Source: Pardosa pseudoannulata (taxonomy: Eukaryota > Arthropoda > Arachnida > Araneae > Lycosidae). From it: a DNA stretch of 64,000 nucleotides. Both the position numbers and the translations under genes were made by a program. The notes beneath the pieces were generated by a model. It did not search any database, was not told the DNA's origin, and saw only the letters and a list, made by a program, of their open reading frames with translations. The DNA is taken from contig CM063510.1 of the NCBI GenBank assembly GCA_032207245.1, positions 48,589,995 through 48,653,994 of the forward strand. Reading direction: 5' to 3'. The number at the start of each line of letters is the position of its first letter. Position 1 is the first letter of the stretch. Of the stretch, positions 1 through 14,194 are shown one piece after another.

Positions 1-440
1 AATTTGAAATTACATAGAAAATGTTTTTTTTTTAAATTTACTAAAAATCAAAAACTGAAGGCTTAGTGAAATTATTATAATGGCGCTTGAAACCCTTCGC
101 GGCCAACGTATCTGTGGCTCATTAGTCAGCGCAACGGGCTTCAGTACGAGAAGTTCCAGGCTGGATTCCCCTTACAGGCGATATAGAAATTTTAATTTAA
201 TCTAATTACGTTTGTGATGACTGCACTCGTGGTGGCGTCAAGTATTTTAACATATGTTTTCCGTACTTTTGCATCAAATGGAAAAGTAAGAAAAATTGCG
301 AATTTTCCTTACTTTATGGAAATATTACAATGCGAAATTGCGGTCCAATTTATAATTCATTTAAAAACACTTTATTCAAAATACTTTTTTTTCTTTTATT
401 TGTTACAGGGTAACATATAAATGTCTTTGATATCGTCTAG
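1..440 (+). mobile_element. Helitron-like non-autonomous element, copy A (5' end outside window)
   Basis: About 400 bp are alignable by eye to the copy at 480-925. Shared landmarks are the 'attattataatg' and 'cttgaaaccctt' stretches, 'gggcttcagtacg', 'acaggcgat', and 'cggtccaatttataatt'. The 3' end is the Helitron-type CTAG at 437-440, preceded by 'tatcgt' as in the second copy. A usual 3' T host base is absent (G follows), so the end may have decayed. No Rep/helicase coding is visible, so the copy is non-autonomous. Confidence 0.6.
283..315. repeat. Near-perfect 15-bp hairpin inside Helitron copy A
   Basis: The arms 'aaagtaagaaaaatt' and 'aattttccttacttt' differ at one position and are separated by a 3-nt loop (gcg). 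The hairpin lies in a stretch that copy B does not have, so it is probably a later insertion or local inverted duplication in copy A. Confidence 0.6.
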
Positions 441-463
441 GGTTTCACAGAAAGAGCATCATG

Positions 464-479
464 CACACACACACACACA
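464..479. repeat. (CA)n microsatellite
   Basis: Eight CA units directly abut the 5' TC terminus of the Helitron-like element at 480. An (AT)n tract abuts the opposite end, so the element appears to sit inside or at the edge of a dinucleotide array. Confidence 0.9.
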
Positions 480-924
480 TCTTTATATATAAAATTCTTC
501 TGTCCGTGTGTTTGTAATGGACTCATTTTGATGACATTTTGTGTATGTAATTAAGTGGATTTGAGAATGGTTTAGATTTGATCAGAAAGAAAATGTCTTT
601 TTACAAAAATCCAGAACTGAGCTCTTATTGAGATTATTATAATGCTGCTTGAAACCCTTTGCTGCCAACGTGTGGCTCACTGGCCAGATCAATGGGCTTC
701 AGTACGGGAAGTCCCAGGATATAATACCCGTACAGGCGATCTGAGAATTTTAATTTAATCTAATTTCGTTTGTGACGACTGTACGTGTGGTGCCGTCAAG
801 TACTTAAAAAAATTTTTTTTACTTATTTTTCCATCAGAACGGTCCAATTTATAATTTATTTAAAAGCAATTTGCAATTTTTGGATTTATAGCGTTAAACA
901 GGACAACGTCTATCGGGTCGTCTA

Positions 925-925
<1 letters not shown>
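480..925 (+). mobile_element. Helitron-like non-autonomous element, copy B (full length)
   Basis: The element starts with 5'-TC (TCTTTATATATAAAATTC) after a host A at 479 and ends with CTAG before a host T at 926. This matches the Helitron rule of 5'-TC and CTRR-3' inserted between A and T. The 5' segment carrying 'ctgtccgtgtgtttgt' resembles arthropod Helitron leaders. A GC-rich subterminal segment, 'caacgtctatcgggtcg', precedes the 3' end. At about 446 bp with no coding capacity it is non-autonomous. It lacks terminal inverted repeats and target-site duplications, as expected for Helitrons. Confidence 0.7.

Positions 926-1009
<84 letters not shown>
926..1009. repeat. (AT)n followed by (AG)n microsatellite
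   Basis: About 28 AT units run from the Helitron 3' end to 982, then about 13 AG units. The simple tract begins exactly at the element's CTAG terminus. Confidence 0.95.
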
Positions 1010-1013
<4 letters not shown>

Positions 1014-1475
1014 TATAGATATGCCAGTGGTCCAAGTGAGAGGATCTTGATCCGATTCTCTGATCAATCACTACATCAATTTTAATAATATCTTTAAGTG
1101 TTTTACATAATGTAAATTTAATGTTTAAATAAACTAATGAAAATCTGAATAAAAAACACCATTTCTTTTTCTAGTGTGCACTCTGGTTTAGCACTGAATT
1201 ACAGAACAAATAACTTATAAAGGTGAAAAAATACAGTGGTCAAAGTAAATGTATTCCAAAAACAGCACAACGAGGTGCCCTTTGAAAAAAGTCAAATATG
1301 AATACTAATCTGATTTTGGGGCAGTTAAGCTGCTTTTGTTTTTACTTAAAACAACTCTCTATGTTTATTTTTGTAAATTATACCGCATCTTCTCGGGTAT
1401 AAATTGTCCTCTGATTTTAGACAATGACAAAAAATTGTTGCTTCTTATTTGTTATTACATTTCATGTTTTGTAGA
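1010..1475. other. Anonymous AT-rich DNA
   Basis: No gene, RNA or recognisable element is visible. The 66-codon open frame at 1336-1536 runs into the SINE that follows and has no family features. Confidence 0.6.
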
Positions 1476-1695
1476 ATCTGCGGTAACTCAGTTGACTATG
1501 GTGGAGGGTTGTGAATTCGAGCCCCTAGCCGGCTGAAGACCGTTGTGGTCACTTGAGGCGATTGGGGCGCTTAAAATAATTTTGTGGTTGCATTGTTAAA
1601 TGATTCCTCTGGAGATAGTAAGCTAAGCCTGGAGGTGTTTTGCTTGGTTCCTGCCTCTGGATTATCTTTTTTAAGTTGACTCATCCAAATTGAAT
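1476..1695 (+). mobile_element. tRNA-derived SINE, family A
   Basis: The pol III A-box-like 'ggtaactcagttg' at about 1482-1494 and the B-box-like 'gaattcgagcccc' at about 1513-1525 form a tRNA-like head. The body 'ggcgattggggcgcttaaaa' and the 'aagcctgg' segment match the SINEs on the minus strand at 27,196-28,136 and on the plus strand at 39,293-40,170. The copy is diverged and no clear target-site duplication was found. Confidence 0.65.
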
Positions 1696-2879
1696 TAGAA
1701 AAAACAAACTTCATAGTGGTCAAAAGACCTGCCGAAGAAATACTAGATATTCAGTTAAATTTCGCTCAGTTGGAAATTCACTATCGTATTCATAATCACG
1801 CGTTTTGGGTGTGATCAGGTTATGTACTTTGTGCCAAAGAACAGAGTACTGTTGATTCATGGCTTTATCATCTAACACTTCTATTTAGTAATGTATGTCA
1901 CTTGAAGTCGAGGCTTTATTGAGAGGCACTCCGTTATCTAGGTTTTGCTCTGGGTGTTCACCCATGAGACTTTATTTTTGGAATTTTTCATGTAACATCC
2001 TCTTGCTGATCTTCTTTTGAATGGATTCAGAGCACTTGATAGAATCTCTAGTGATACTTTTTACTAGAAGCTAAACATACTTTATGCGTTTCGAAAAATA
2101 AAATTACTTCTGTATGTATTTTGAATCAATCTATATGGACTTCAAATATAGCTCGAAAATAAAGTTTATAAAAATTTATTAAATTCCAATTCCTAGGGTA
2201 GTTTTTCCCGTACACTTCGAAAATCCGTGGTAATTCCTGAATAATTTATGCTTAGAGGTCCATTTCGGATCAAAAACTGAATGTCACTATTCGAGCTAAA
2301 TTTTTCATTTTTTGTACTATTCCATATTTTGTACTCATTCATGTCTCTTTCTCTCATTCGGGATATATTAACACAATAAAAGAAAATTCTTGACGAATTA
2401 TCACTGGGTTTCATTAAAACGACTTTAAAGAAGGTTTTTGAAGATTCAGAAAACATTGACAAAAGTGTATTGCAGTTGCAGAAGGCTCACGTGAAGGTTA
2501 TATAATCAGGACCAAGTGGTAGATTTTTTTTAGTATTATACGATTCTTCGAAATTCCGCTCTTTCATATATTGCTTGTCCTGTACATTAAATTTGATATA
2601 CACATCTAATACTTAAAATGCTTATACACTGTTAGACTAAAAAAAGGCGCAGGACGACGAGAAAATGTAATGAAAATTGAACACTTATTGATATGCATAC
2701 AGGTTTCGTCGGAAAATGCAAAATTTTAAAGTTTCATAGACTATGAATAAACGTCTGTCGCTGCAGCTCATGTTATCTGCGCAACAGGCAGGACATTTAA
2801 GAGGAGAAATTTGAGTTTCAGTCATAAATTCATTGAGAATTTCTATCCATGTACTTAGGTAGACAGCGAATATGCCTCA
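1696..2879. other. Anonymous AT-rich DNA
   Basis: I see no recognisable feature. An 89-codon minus-strand open frame (2193-2462) has no identifiable motif, and its codon content is like the surrounding DNA, so I do not call it a gene. Confidence 0.5.
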
Positions 2880-3905
2880 CATACAAGTGATATGCACAGA
2901 TGTCAGCATTTGAGAGAGGACGTGTATTTGGGATCAAAGAAGCTTGTTGGTCTAATCGGCGAATAGCTCGACATTTATACAGGATTGATGCCACTAATAG
3001 ATAATGTTGGCAGGAATGGGTGAACCATGGCCAAACACACCATCAAGGAGGAAGCGGTCGACTTAGAGAAACGACAGAACGTGAGGACCGAGCAATCGTC
3101 AGAGCGGCACACACAGCCCCAGATGCATCATTATCATGTATTGTACATGCAACGAGAGCTTCAGTGACCACAAGGACCATTCAGAAGCGGTCACAGAAAG
3201 GAGGCTGAAGTCACGGCGCCCTTTGCACCAACTACCATTGACCTATGTACAACGACAATCCCGTTCCAGTGGTGTCGGGTTCATTCGAACTCGAATGTCA
3301 GTGGAGTAGAACAATCTTCAGTGAGGAGTCCCACTTTGAACTGACACCAATGATCAGCAAAGACATGTCTGGAGACGCCCCGGACAGCTGCGTTATACAC
3401 ACCTGACTGTCTTCCAGCATACAGGCCAACAACCAGGAGTGAGGATCTGGAGAGTCATTTCATTTCATAGTAGGACCCCTTTGGTTGTCCTCCATGGCAC
3501 CTTACAACACAGCGGTATGTCGGCAAAATTCTACGATCCATTGTGTTGCCCTTCATGCAACGCTATCATGAACTTATATTTCAGAAAGATAATGCTCGGT
3601 CGTACACTGCATATGTTTCTACTGTTTATCTTCGTGCTTGCTGAACGCTACCTTGGTCAGCAAGGTCTCCGGATCTCTCTCTCTTATTATGTACGTTTGC
3701 AGCATTATGGGCAGGGCCCTCCAATCAGCTCGGGATTTTAAAGATCTAACTCGCTAGTTAGATAGAATTTGGCACGATATCCCTCTAGAGGACATTCGCC
3801 ACATCTATCAATCAATGCCAAGCTGAATAATTGCTTGCATAAGGGCTAGAGTTGGAAAAACGCGTTATCGAGTTTTTCACTTTGTGAAGTTCTATCACAT
3901 GAATA
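2880..3905 (+). pseudogene. Decayed Tc1/mariner-superfamily (Tc1-like) transposase gene
   Basis: Fragments in three frames follow the order of a Tc1-like transposase. First comes an N-terminal HTH region ('NRRIARHLYR', then 'GGSGRLRETTEREDRAIVRA' around 3,050-3,110). A core follows with 'IFSEESHFEL' (3,313-3,342), then 'SRTPLVVLHGTL', 'FQKDNARSYTA' (about 3,580-3,612) and 'ARSPDLS' (about 3,665-3,685). The C-terminal end reads 'IWHDIPLEDIRHIYQSMPS' and finishes in an 'IRARVGKTRY' block. The first catalytic Asp is replaced by Glu, the second Asp (in DNARSYTA) is kept, and the region normally holding the third acidic residue after SPDL is scrambled. Frameshifts and stops are numerous, so the gene is dead. 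Its length matches a full Tc1-like ORF of about 340 codons. I did not find convincing terminal inverted repeats. Confidence 0.88.
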
Positions 3906-4932
<1,027 letters not shown>

Positions 4933-5039
4933 TAAATAGGTAAAAAAATATCCACGTTTGTTTCGTTAAGAAGCTGTGTGCAGTACAACATTTCACTGCG
5001 ATAAACATTGTAGGTTCTTTTCTTTCCATCAGATGAACG

Positions 5040-5770
5040 CATGTAAGGGTAACGTTGAAACTCGACTATTCTCCAGCTAGAAGTATCCCGACAATCTCGT
5101 TACGGTGCTCGGTCCCTTACAAGGTTTCATCAGCGTATCAAGTGGTGGAAGTTACTCTCCCCCCACAGATGCTTTTCATTGCTCGGAAAAGAAGGGCCAT
5201 ATTTTTGATTTAGACAATTATTCGTTTGTTTGCGTAAGTCCTGAAACATCTCCCTCCTCTCTCTTGGTGGGGCCCAAAAGGTTTCCCCTAACGGGACGGG
5301 GTCAAGGCTGCCCGCGCGCTTAACACCCCCCGAAATACGACGAGGGGTCATCCCCGCAGGAAGCGGAAACAAGTATCAGTCAGCGAAAATTGGGGTCGGA
5401 AGTGGTCTTCCAGCGTTTAATATTCGCGAAAAGGGGCGGCGACAATGTAAATAGTCATGGCCCATCCCTGGTAGGAAGGAAATCGAAATTGTGCCACGCT
5501 TTTGAGGCGGAGTAGGGAGGGGAGGGGGGTCCTCTTTTGTGAAAGTGCTCTATGCGGCGTGTGCCAGTTTCGGAGACATGATTGTTTCGCTTTTAATGTG
5601 AAAGTTCGAGAAAGCATTGTGCAGCCAGCCCCGTGCCACCAAATGGGTTTATAAGGGAAAAATCATAAGCAATCATGCCGCTTGAAAGGGAGAGTATTGT
5701 TCAGTCACTTTCTTCGATATGGTTTAGCCAGTTTTCGATTTCTGCCGTTGCAGGTAAGACAGAAGAATGT
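5040..5770. other. GC-richer unique island, unidentified
   Basis: Base composition changes abruptly from AT-rich to clearly GC-richer, with CpG-containing stretches such as 'cccgcgcgc' near 5,311 and 'gcgaaaaggggcggcgac' near 5,427. Several short open frames on both strands overlap, none with a recognisable domain. 'ttgcaggtaagac' at about 5,748-5,760 matches a 5' splice-donor consensus (CAG/GTAAG), so an exon end or a conserved regulatory element is possible. I cannot decide between exon, enhancer and old repeat. Confidence 0.35.
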
Positions 5771-6059
5771 CCTCGTTTCGGGAAAAGGAGTTTGGGGCGT
5801 ACCACAAAGTAGGAACGTTGCTATTTTTTAAGATAAAGAGGTTGGTAAGCAAAGGAACGCATTGGAAAGTGATGAATGTGTTGCTGGAGCAACTGCTGAT
5901 CTGTTTTTATCGGAGGGAAATAATAAGATAGCAGTAACAGCAGCTGATACGAGAGGCCCAGTTAGAGTGAAAGTACCTTTCGAGAGAGTTTGTAATATTT
6001 GTAAAACGTGTCACTGGTTTTCTTATGTTGTTAAGAAAAGAATGTAAAGACCTCTTTTA
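5771..6059. other. Unassigned stretch after the GC-richer island
   Basis: A 61-codon plus-strand open frame (5862-6047) contains a 'VCNICKTCHWF' segment with three Cys. It has no recognisable family, splice context or supporting paralogue here, so I do not call a gene. Confidence 0.3.
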
Positions 6060-6325
6060 GCTTTAATTTGTAGTCAATAACCTCTAGAATTTGGGTTTGA
6101 CCCGTTAAGTTATTTGATTCTTTTTTTGTGAAGCCCAAATATGTCATTACATAAATTCAGAGAAAGCAGCATGAATACTAAGATTTTTTTATTCAGTAAG
6201 AAAAAAATATAACGTTCTCCTGTGGCTGTTATTTGTAGTCAATAACCTCTAGAATTTGGATTTTCTCCATTAAGTTGCACAATACTCTTTCTTGACAAAC
6301 CTAGATTTGTCCTTAAGCCAAACCA
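6060..6325. repeat. Two tandem units of about 165 bp
   Basis: The block 'atttgtagtcaataacctct' followed by 'agaatttgg' occurs at 6,066 and again at 6,231. The downstream segments ('gttaagtt', then a T-rich run, 'aaatatgtc'/'gatttgtcc') remain alignable. This gives a diverged direct tandem duplication with a 165-bp period. Confidence 0.75.
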
Positions 6326-7226
<901 letters not shown>

Positions 7227-7561
7227 TCAGAGCTAAAAAAAGGGGTAGTTGGAAATTACGTGAGTTATAAGCGATTTTAAAAAGGGAACTCTTTTATAAT
7301 AATAAAATAAATGAAAAAGACCCATGCTCGCGTAAGCTTTTAGGATAATCCAGTCAGGTGGAAGCATTTTGGAAGAATTTGATGAGTTTGCAAACAGATA
7401 AGAGTCAGTTAGCGCGTGGACATGGAACTGTGAACACACTCTACGCGTGTCTTCGACGAATAAATGAAAATGGCGCAAGTTTTGCTTAAATGAAACGATG
7501 ATTTAATAAACTTATTATTATCAAGAAAGACTGTTTTCCATTCGCCTTAACACTCGACATT

Positions 7562-7562
<1 letters not shown>
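7227..7562. other. Anonymous DNA between microsatellites
   Basis: No recognisable coding or RNA feature. The 81-codon minus-strand open frame at 7233-7478 has no family signature. Confidence 0.45.

Positions 7563-7609
<47 letters not shown>
7563..7609. repeat. (CA)n(TA)n microsatellite
   Basis: Twelve CA units followed by about twelve TA units, with the same order and orientation as the array at 4,730. Confidence 0.95.
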
Positions 7610-8480
7610 GACATGGCTCGTGTAAGTACTCATCATAGTTATCACAACACTCCAATACACTCACAAATCTTTATTTTAAGATGTATACATAGAAGTACAA
7701 TGGCTGAGCCATCAGTTTCATTCTCTTTGTTCCATTAGAACAGACAACAGCGTGGCGGTGCCTCCAGCAAGTGTCTAACTATTGCTTTGTAGTGTGTCCT
7801 GGTAAGTGTCTAACTCTTGCCTGGGTAATCTCTTTATTTCGACGTAACCTTGTGCCTGTATTATTTTCTCAGTACTCCTACGCGGACATTCCCGCGTCTC
7901 TTCATTGACATCATATTAATTAATTCTATGTGTTTCTGTTAATAATTGTCTTAATTTTCATTCTCCAATTTCCAAACCTGATACATATACCTATTTAACA
8001 CCATTTATTTTCACTGGTTGGCATTGTAATTAAATCTTATAAAATAATAATAATAATAACAATAATTATTATGTTTCAGGCTTTCAAGCTATAAATAATT
8101 AAAGTTTGTAAAATATTTTTCCTATTAAAGAAACAATTTTGAGAGACAAGATATAGTCTCGGGCCGGCTCCAGTTTGCCGGATAACAGAGCCGCTCCTGA
8201 TCTGCAGTAAGATTTTGCTCGCCCCTCACTTCGTACGAGAACTGGAAGAATTGGCCATAGAAGAAGGGCCAGCTCGAGAGGAAAACAACACGGTCATTTG
8301 TCGGAGAAGCCAAAATTCGGGGGCGGCATTTTGGCTGTAAGAATGAGAAAAATGTTGATGTGTTAATTGCACAATTAAATCAAAATTTATACAGATTGGT
8401 TTTTCTTCGCTAAAAATTTTCGGTTCGTATTTATGCTGCTTATGTCTTAAGGCTAAAAATATTAACAATTCTTAAATGTA
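7610..8480. other. Moderately GC-richer unassigned stretch
   Basis: Two imperfect copies of 'aagtgtctaact' (about 7,771 and 7,802, period about 31 bp) lie in a GC-moderate segment. TGACAT occurs at both sides of 7,613-7,903, which might mark an insertion, but neither LTR termini nor TIRs are convincing. A second GC-richer patch at 8,158-8,330 ('gggccggctcc', 'gaagggccagctcgag') has no match I recognise. Confidence 0.3.
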
Positions 8481-9449
8481 TAGAAAAAACATAAACAATG
8501 GTGTGTTTTGTTAAATAACCTAAGTTTAATTGATCAGGAAATTGATGATCAAAAGTGATAAAAAAGTTTATCAGAACTACAAGCGAGAAAAACACTCTTT
8601 AGTGATTTTCGTGTAGTTGACGTCATTTATGTTTGATTGCATAGTAATACATCGCTTTTAATGATATTAAAAATAAAAAAAAATGTATGCGGTTAACAGA
8701 TTGTGGCTAAGTATATGCATTTTTTTAAACTAATTTCAACTATTTTACAATACTTGGTTATCGATTTTGTGTGACATGTTCACTTTCTAAATATATGTGA
8801 TTATTATAATTCAAAATGTTAAAAAATAATTTAAAAATCACATGATTAACGGAAGACTTTACACCTTGCGAGAGCTGGCTGTAAGGCCATGTTAGACGCT
8901 ACTTTAGGCTGACAAATATAGTTACGAAGAAAATTCAATGTCTGTTATAGAATTAAAACATTAATGATGTAAATTATGGAGGCCGTCTTAACGCCACTGC
9001 TGGGGTTTTCATGACGACTGAAAGAAGGTTCAAAGTCTACACTTCACAACTGGATGTATGCTAATAAAATTTGTTCAGTAAAATATAAAATAAGTTTCCT
9101 TTGTCATATACAATTTACTTCAATAAAAAATTTCTATTATTGAAAAAGTTTTTATCGTTTACTTTTTTACACTTTTTGAAAAAGACCTTTGGGAAAATCT
9201 GTATTATAAAGATAATTTTAGTAACTATTGATTAAATGTATAAAGTTTATAATTAGTGATTAAATATAAGTTGTGAGATATTAATACCTATCAAAACCCT
9301 TAGTTCAAGATTGTCTTGTATAAATTTGATTAAACTACTAGCATCTTATTGCGAATTGAAGAGTCTGAACTACGAATACTTTATAAGTATCAATTAATGC
9401 CAATCAATGTGTGGACCTTATAAGTATCAATCATTTTGAAGTCTAAAAT
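8481..9449. other. Anonymous AT-rich DNA
   Basis: I see no genes. A short direct repeat 'ttataagtatcaat' occurs at about 9,381 and 9,418 (37-bp spacing), a minor slippage-type duplication. Confidence 0.5.
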
Positions 9450-10060
9450 ACTCTCTAGATATTTTTATTTTCACTTTCTGTGAAAAAGGTATTCTCATTT
9501 TTCAAACTTTTGACATACTTTATTCTTAAAAAAAAAATGCTAATTTATTGTTATTTTTTTTCAAGGGATTGAATAAAAACTGCAAATGTTTCTAAATAGT
9601 TTTAGCATTTTTTGATTATACATCATTATTAAAAGAGAAAAATTGAGGTATGCTTTTCAAATTCTTTATTTTAAAACACTGACCAAAGCGAACTTGAGAA
9701 AAATACAATATCTAGCACTAAAGGGATGAGCATCATATACAAGTTAAAAGTGAAAGATCATCTTTAGAATTTTTTTTCCATTTCTGTGAATGAGATAGTC
9801 ATTTCAAAAATCTCTACGTATTGCCTCCAATAAGCTAAAAAATATTACCAAGTTTTGCACCCACATAACCTTTAGCGGTTTGAGAGAAAAGTGCAAAATT
9901 TTCTTAACATTTTTAGTATAATTTATTTTAATATCAAAAGAGAAAAATTGAGAAATATGTTTCAAACTCTTTGATTAAGTTACACCCTCAAATGGTTACT
10001 TCAGAACTACATGTTAATAAAATTGCCATTTGTTTGCAAATTTGAAATATATGTGATATA
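9450..10060. repeat. Two diverged tandem units of about 305 bp
   Basis: 'tttctgtgaa' at 9,475 and 9,781 and 'aaaagagaaaaattgag' at 9,631 and 9,936 are offset by 306 and 305 bp. Intervening AT-rich sequence is alignable with gaps. No element ends are visible. Confidence 0.65.
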
Positions 10061-11309
10061 AAAATATTGTTGTTTATCATGATATCTATTTTAAAGATAT
10101 TAGCAGTACTCACTTTTTATGCATGTGACATTTACTCTTAATTCTCGGGTTACGGTATTTTATGGGACATATAAGGTTTATTCAATAAATAACGATCCTT
10201 GAGTACCTATCCTAAAATTATCTCTTTATATTCAAAGATATCAATCCTGGAAATTCAAGTATTTAACCCGCTGTGAAATTAGATTTGGTAATTTCCTTTG
10301 CAAGAAAGACCTTGATTGCTCCAATTTCAAACTTTATTTTGTAGTCCATCATCTGACTCAAATCTTCTTCCTCATAAATTTGTCTTCGCCATACACATGA
10401 AATTCGCAGGGAGACAGCCAAGTACTGCAGGGGGAAAGTTGAGAAATCCCCTTTGAAATTTTAGCCGTCAGATGTTCGTCTGAGAAATTAAGTTCCTCTG
10501 CTGTAAGAAATGGGTTAGTTGTTTCTCTTTTGGGGCTTTCATTTCAAAGTGTGAACATAAAATGTGTTTAGGATTGCAATTTTATAAAATTTTACGAAAT
10601 TATGAAATTTTTCTGGGTGGAAATAAAAAAAAATAATTTGGTGTAGTAAGCTCTGACTCATCCTTGAATGCATCTTATAATGATTTCACAGGCTTAGGAA
10701 AATTCTTTACATCATCAAATCGTACAATATTTACAGCCTAAGTTCTGTATGTTTTCGACAAACACTATTTTCTGCATTTGAAATGCTTTTTTAAAAGAGA
10801 TAATTTAAAATGAATTATAAGATTTTAAAATGCTATATTTTCATCAATAAATAAATAATACATGAATACAAGGGGAAAATATTAAAGATATTTAAAAGTG
10901 TAACTTTGTTGAGAACTTTCTTCAGTTATAAGTATATTTTCAAGATTGTATGTAACTGTTTGTCAAACACATTGTAAATTGTTACTAATTAATTGAAGAG
11001 TAATACAAATCAGTTTCTTAATTTAAGATAAATTTGTGGGTAATAGTAGCATATGCACCTTAACTTTTGCAAATCTTTAAAGGGTTTGCAAAAGTTGCGG
11101 ATGCAGAAGACAGATAAATTGTTCAGTAGGCTAGAAGAGACAGTCAGCCGGTGAAATAGCAAAATACATGCAATGGTCTACTGGGTAATATCTTGTTAAA
11201 TCGTGGACTGGAAACTGTACGTAGGTGATCTGTTTTCATGATGACCAATGCATTGACGTCATTAACACATTCTAATCTGAAAATGTATTTTCTCTGGTGC
11301 AGGGATCGA
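10061..11309. other. Anonymous AT-rich DNA with one GC-moderate patch
   Basis: No supported gene. The patch at 10,380-10,520 is less AT-biased and looks unique, but carries no recognisable motif or open frame. Confidence 0.45.
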
Positions 11310-11885
11310 AATCTGAACATATCAACAATCGGTTCGAATGTTCTTTGCAGATGAGAGCGGCTTAGTCATACTAGTGATTCCGGATATATACATATCTGGA
11401 GTAGCGGGGAATATGTAATCACCTCTAATATAAAAAAAAGACTTGGAATTATTGTTTGGGAAAGAATAATACTTGGTAGCCGTATTGATCTCAATATCTT
11501 TAAAAAAGGTTTAGTAAGTGGTGCATTGTATTTATTGTACAAAGATTTCCCTTCCTGACATACTCCTTTTCAGAGTTATTATTGGTCCTGAGTTCTTCCT
11601 CATGGACAACGACGCTACGCCTCATCATAGAAGAGTTACGATATTAGGCACTTGGATTAACGTGCAAAGTCTCCGGACATAAATCCAATCAAACACTTGG
11701 GAGCCCCTCTTGGGAGAAGCTTGACAGCTCTTCACCAGCATCCAAGAACGATTACGCAGTTGTGATTAGCTCTTGTAGAGGAATGGAACACCATAACTCA
11801 ATAACTTCTTTACACCTCAAAATCAGGGTGTTCAGATAATGCGTATTATCTATCGCAGTCCGAGGTGGTCATATCTCCTACTCAG
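11310..11885 (+). pseudogene. Tc1-like transposase relic (catalytic core and C-terminus)
   Basis: Fragments in shifting frames match the Tc1-like order: 'FFADESGL' (from about 11,341), 'GIIVWERIILGSRIDL' (about 11,448-11,495), 'GPEFFLMDNDATPHHRRV' (from about 11,586), then a degraded segment where SPDLNPIEH-WD normally stands. An ending similar to the conserved C-terminal helix follows. The first Asp (ADES) and second Asp (MDNDATPHH) positions are still visible. The N-terminal DNA-binding half is missing and stops interrupt the rest. The sequence is not the same subfamily as the relic at 2,880, because it has the 'GPEF-LMD' form. Confidence 0.8.
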
Positions 11886-12123
11886 CCTAAATTTTTCTTG
11901 CCAGCCACCTGCAAATGGACACCTCTCTCTTCTGCTTAGTTGTTCTCGAAACTAACTTTAAAAAAAAGTACCTTATATATTTATTTTCCAAGCTTTTGTT
12001 CCGTTTTCTCATATTTCCACTTGCTGAAGATGTTATGGTACGATTTTTACCGTTTTTATACACTGCTGCTCTTGCTGCACTACCCACCCCAACCTCGCCT
12101 TTAATTTTTGCACACCGATATGC

Positions 12124-12125
<2 letters not shown>
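11886..12125. other. Anonymous DNA
   Basis: Overlapping short open frames on both strands (11,887-12,290) mostly run into the adjacent microsatellite, and no motif is recognised. Confidence 0.4.
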
Positions 12126-12193
<68 letters not shown>

Positions 12194-12205
12194 CACATAT
12201 ATGTG
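12126..12205. repeat. (TA)n microsatellite
   Basis: About 30 TA units with 'ttatatacacatatatg' at the downstream end. Confidence 0.95.
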
Positions 12206-12810
<605 letters not shown>

Positions 12811-14070
12811 TTGGCTAAAACAAATAGTAAACGAAAAGGGGAGATAAATAGACTTCTGTGGATTGACTGCCGGGAATACGACCTGAAAGCTGTCAGAGTG
12901 ACAAATTGGAAAATTCTAGTCAAGAACAGGACAGCTTGGGATAGAATTCCGAGGAAGGCTAGGCTCATCCAAAGTTGTAACCCCAGTGAAAAAGAAGAAT
13001 CCCACAAAATTGGACTGTCTCAATTGCCTTTTAGAATCTTCTAAAGAATGTCCTTTTTTATCAGCGTGTTATAACAATTTTATACCTTTAGATTTTTTTT
13101 TACGTTAGTCGGAGCATGTATGAACGGACTGCTCAACCGGCACTATAGAGAAGCTACTTCTTTTGGCTGTTATTTTAACAATTCAGCGAATGTCATAACC
13201 CACACATCTTGATCTCTTTTTGCAGTTTTAAACCCTTTGAATCGACTGAGAATGTCCGATATTTCTGTTTCAGTTTCTTAGCCACGCCATTGAATATACA
13301 CTTACAGGAAAAAATTATTAATTTTTTATTAAGAAGAGTGATTTGCAATATTCGTCCGATTGTTAGGGACCAAAAGAATAATTAACATATCATAATTAAA
13401 AGGTGCGTAATTGTAACTTTTTTAATTAGTTTTTTTCATGGCCGCTAGCAGTATAGAGCACTACTACCTCTGCAACATTTAATTTATAGGGCATAAGAGG
13501 AATATATACGCAGAATCTCTAATGAACGCAAAAATTCCAATTTTGAAAAAAAAAAATAATAATATAGTTGTGTGGATCACAAGCCAAATTGTACACGTTG
13601 AAAAAACAACGGATTCAGCTGACAATTCCTTTTCACTATGAAGATTACACAGATTTCTTGACGTTATCCCACATCAACCTGAACCAAAACAAATCGGTTT
13701 ATAAATTTTCATTATTACATGAAAAAATAGCGTTATATTCTGAATCGGTTACTTTTCCAGTGCATGTAGACTAACGTATGATAAAGTGCAGATACATTCA
13801 AATTGTTTTGAAAATTTTAACAGTAAAAATAATATTTTTTAATATTTTGAAGTGATTATCTCTCACTGATGTAGACTCCTATAATACCACATTTAGCTAA
13901 CATGTGACTCTTTTGTTAGTTTCGTTCAAAGGTGCTAATCACAATTTTTTTCTCAAGTATTGCATATGATTTATTTTGTGCTTCTTTATGTTTAGTAATT
14001 GTACTTTAAATGTGTTTGTTTAAAATATTTTAACAATTTCGAATATTTATTACTTTGGTTAGAAATGGAA
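12811..14070. other. Anonymous AT-rich DNA
   Basis: The plus-strand open frame that exits the microsatellite (to 13,044) and the one at 13,568-13,774 have no recognisable domain. I do not see a gene. Confidence 0.45.
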
Positions 14071-14072
14071 TA

Positions 14073-14180
14073 ATGCAAGAACAGAGCCGCTGAAATGCAT
14101 TCATTAGTAACCGCAATGAAAGAAGAGTTTATGCAAAAACAGAGCCGCTGAAAGGCGTTCATTAGTACCTGCAGTGAAAG
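14073..14180. repeat. 58-bp tandem duplication
   Basis: 'acagagccgctgaaa' occurs at 14,081 and 14,139, followed in both by 'cattcattagta'/'cgttcattagta' and 'gcaatgaaag'/'gcagtgaaag'. This gives two units with a few substitutions. Confidence 0.85.
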
Positions 14181-14194
14181 CAAGTGTCAATTAT

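Noticed and set aside
5862..6047. 61-codon frame with VCNICKTCHWF, possibly a zinc-binding motif
   Set aside because: Only three Cys, no second half of a finger, no family resemblance and no supporting gene context.
7610..7910. Solo LTR bounded by TGACAT
   Set aside because: The flanking hexamer could be chance, and the segment does not begin with TG and end with CA at the right positions.
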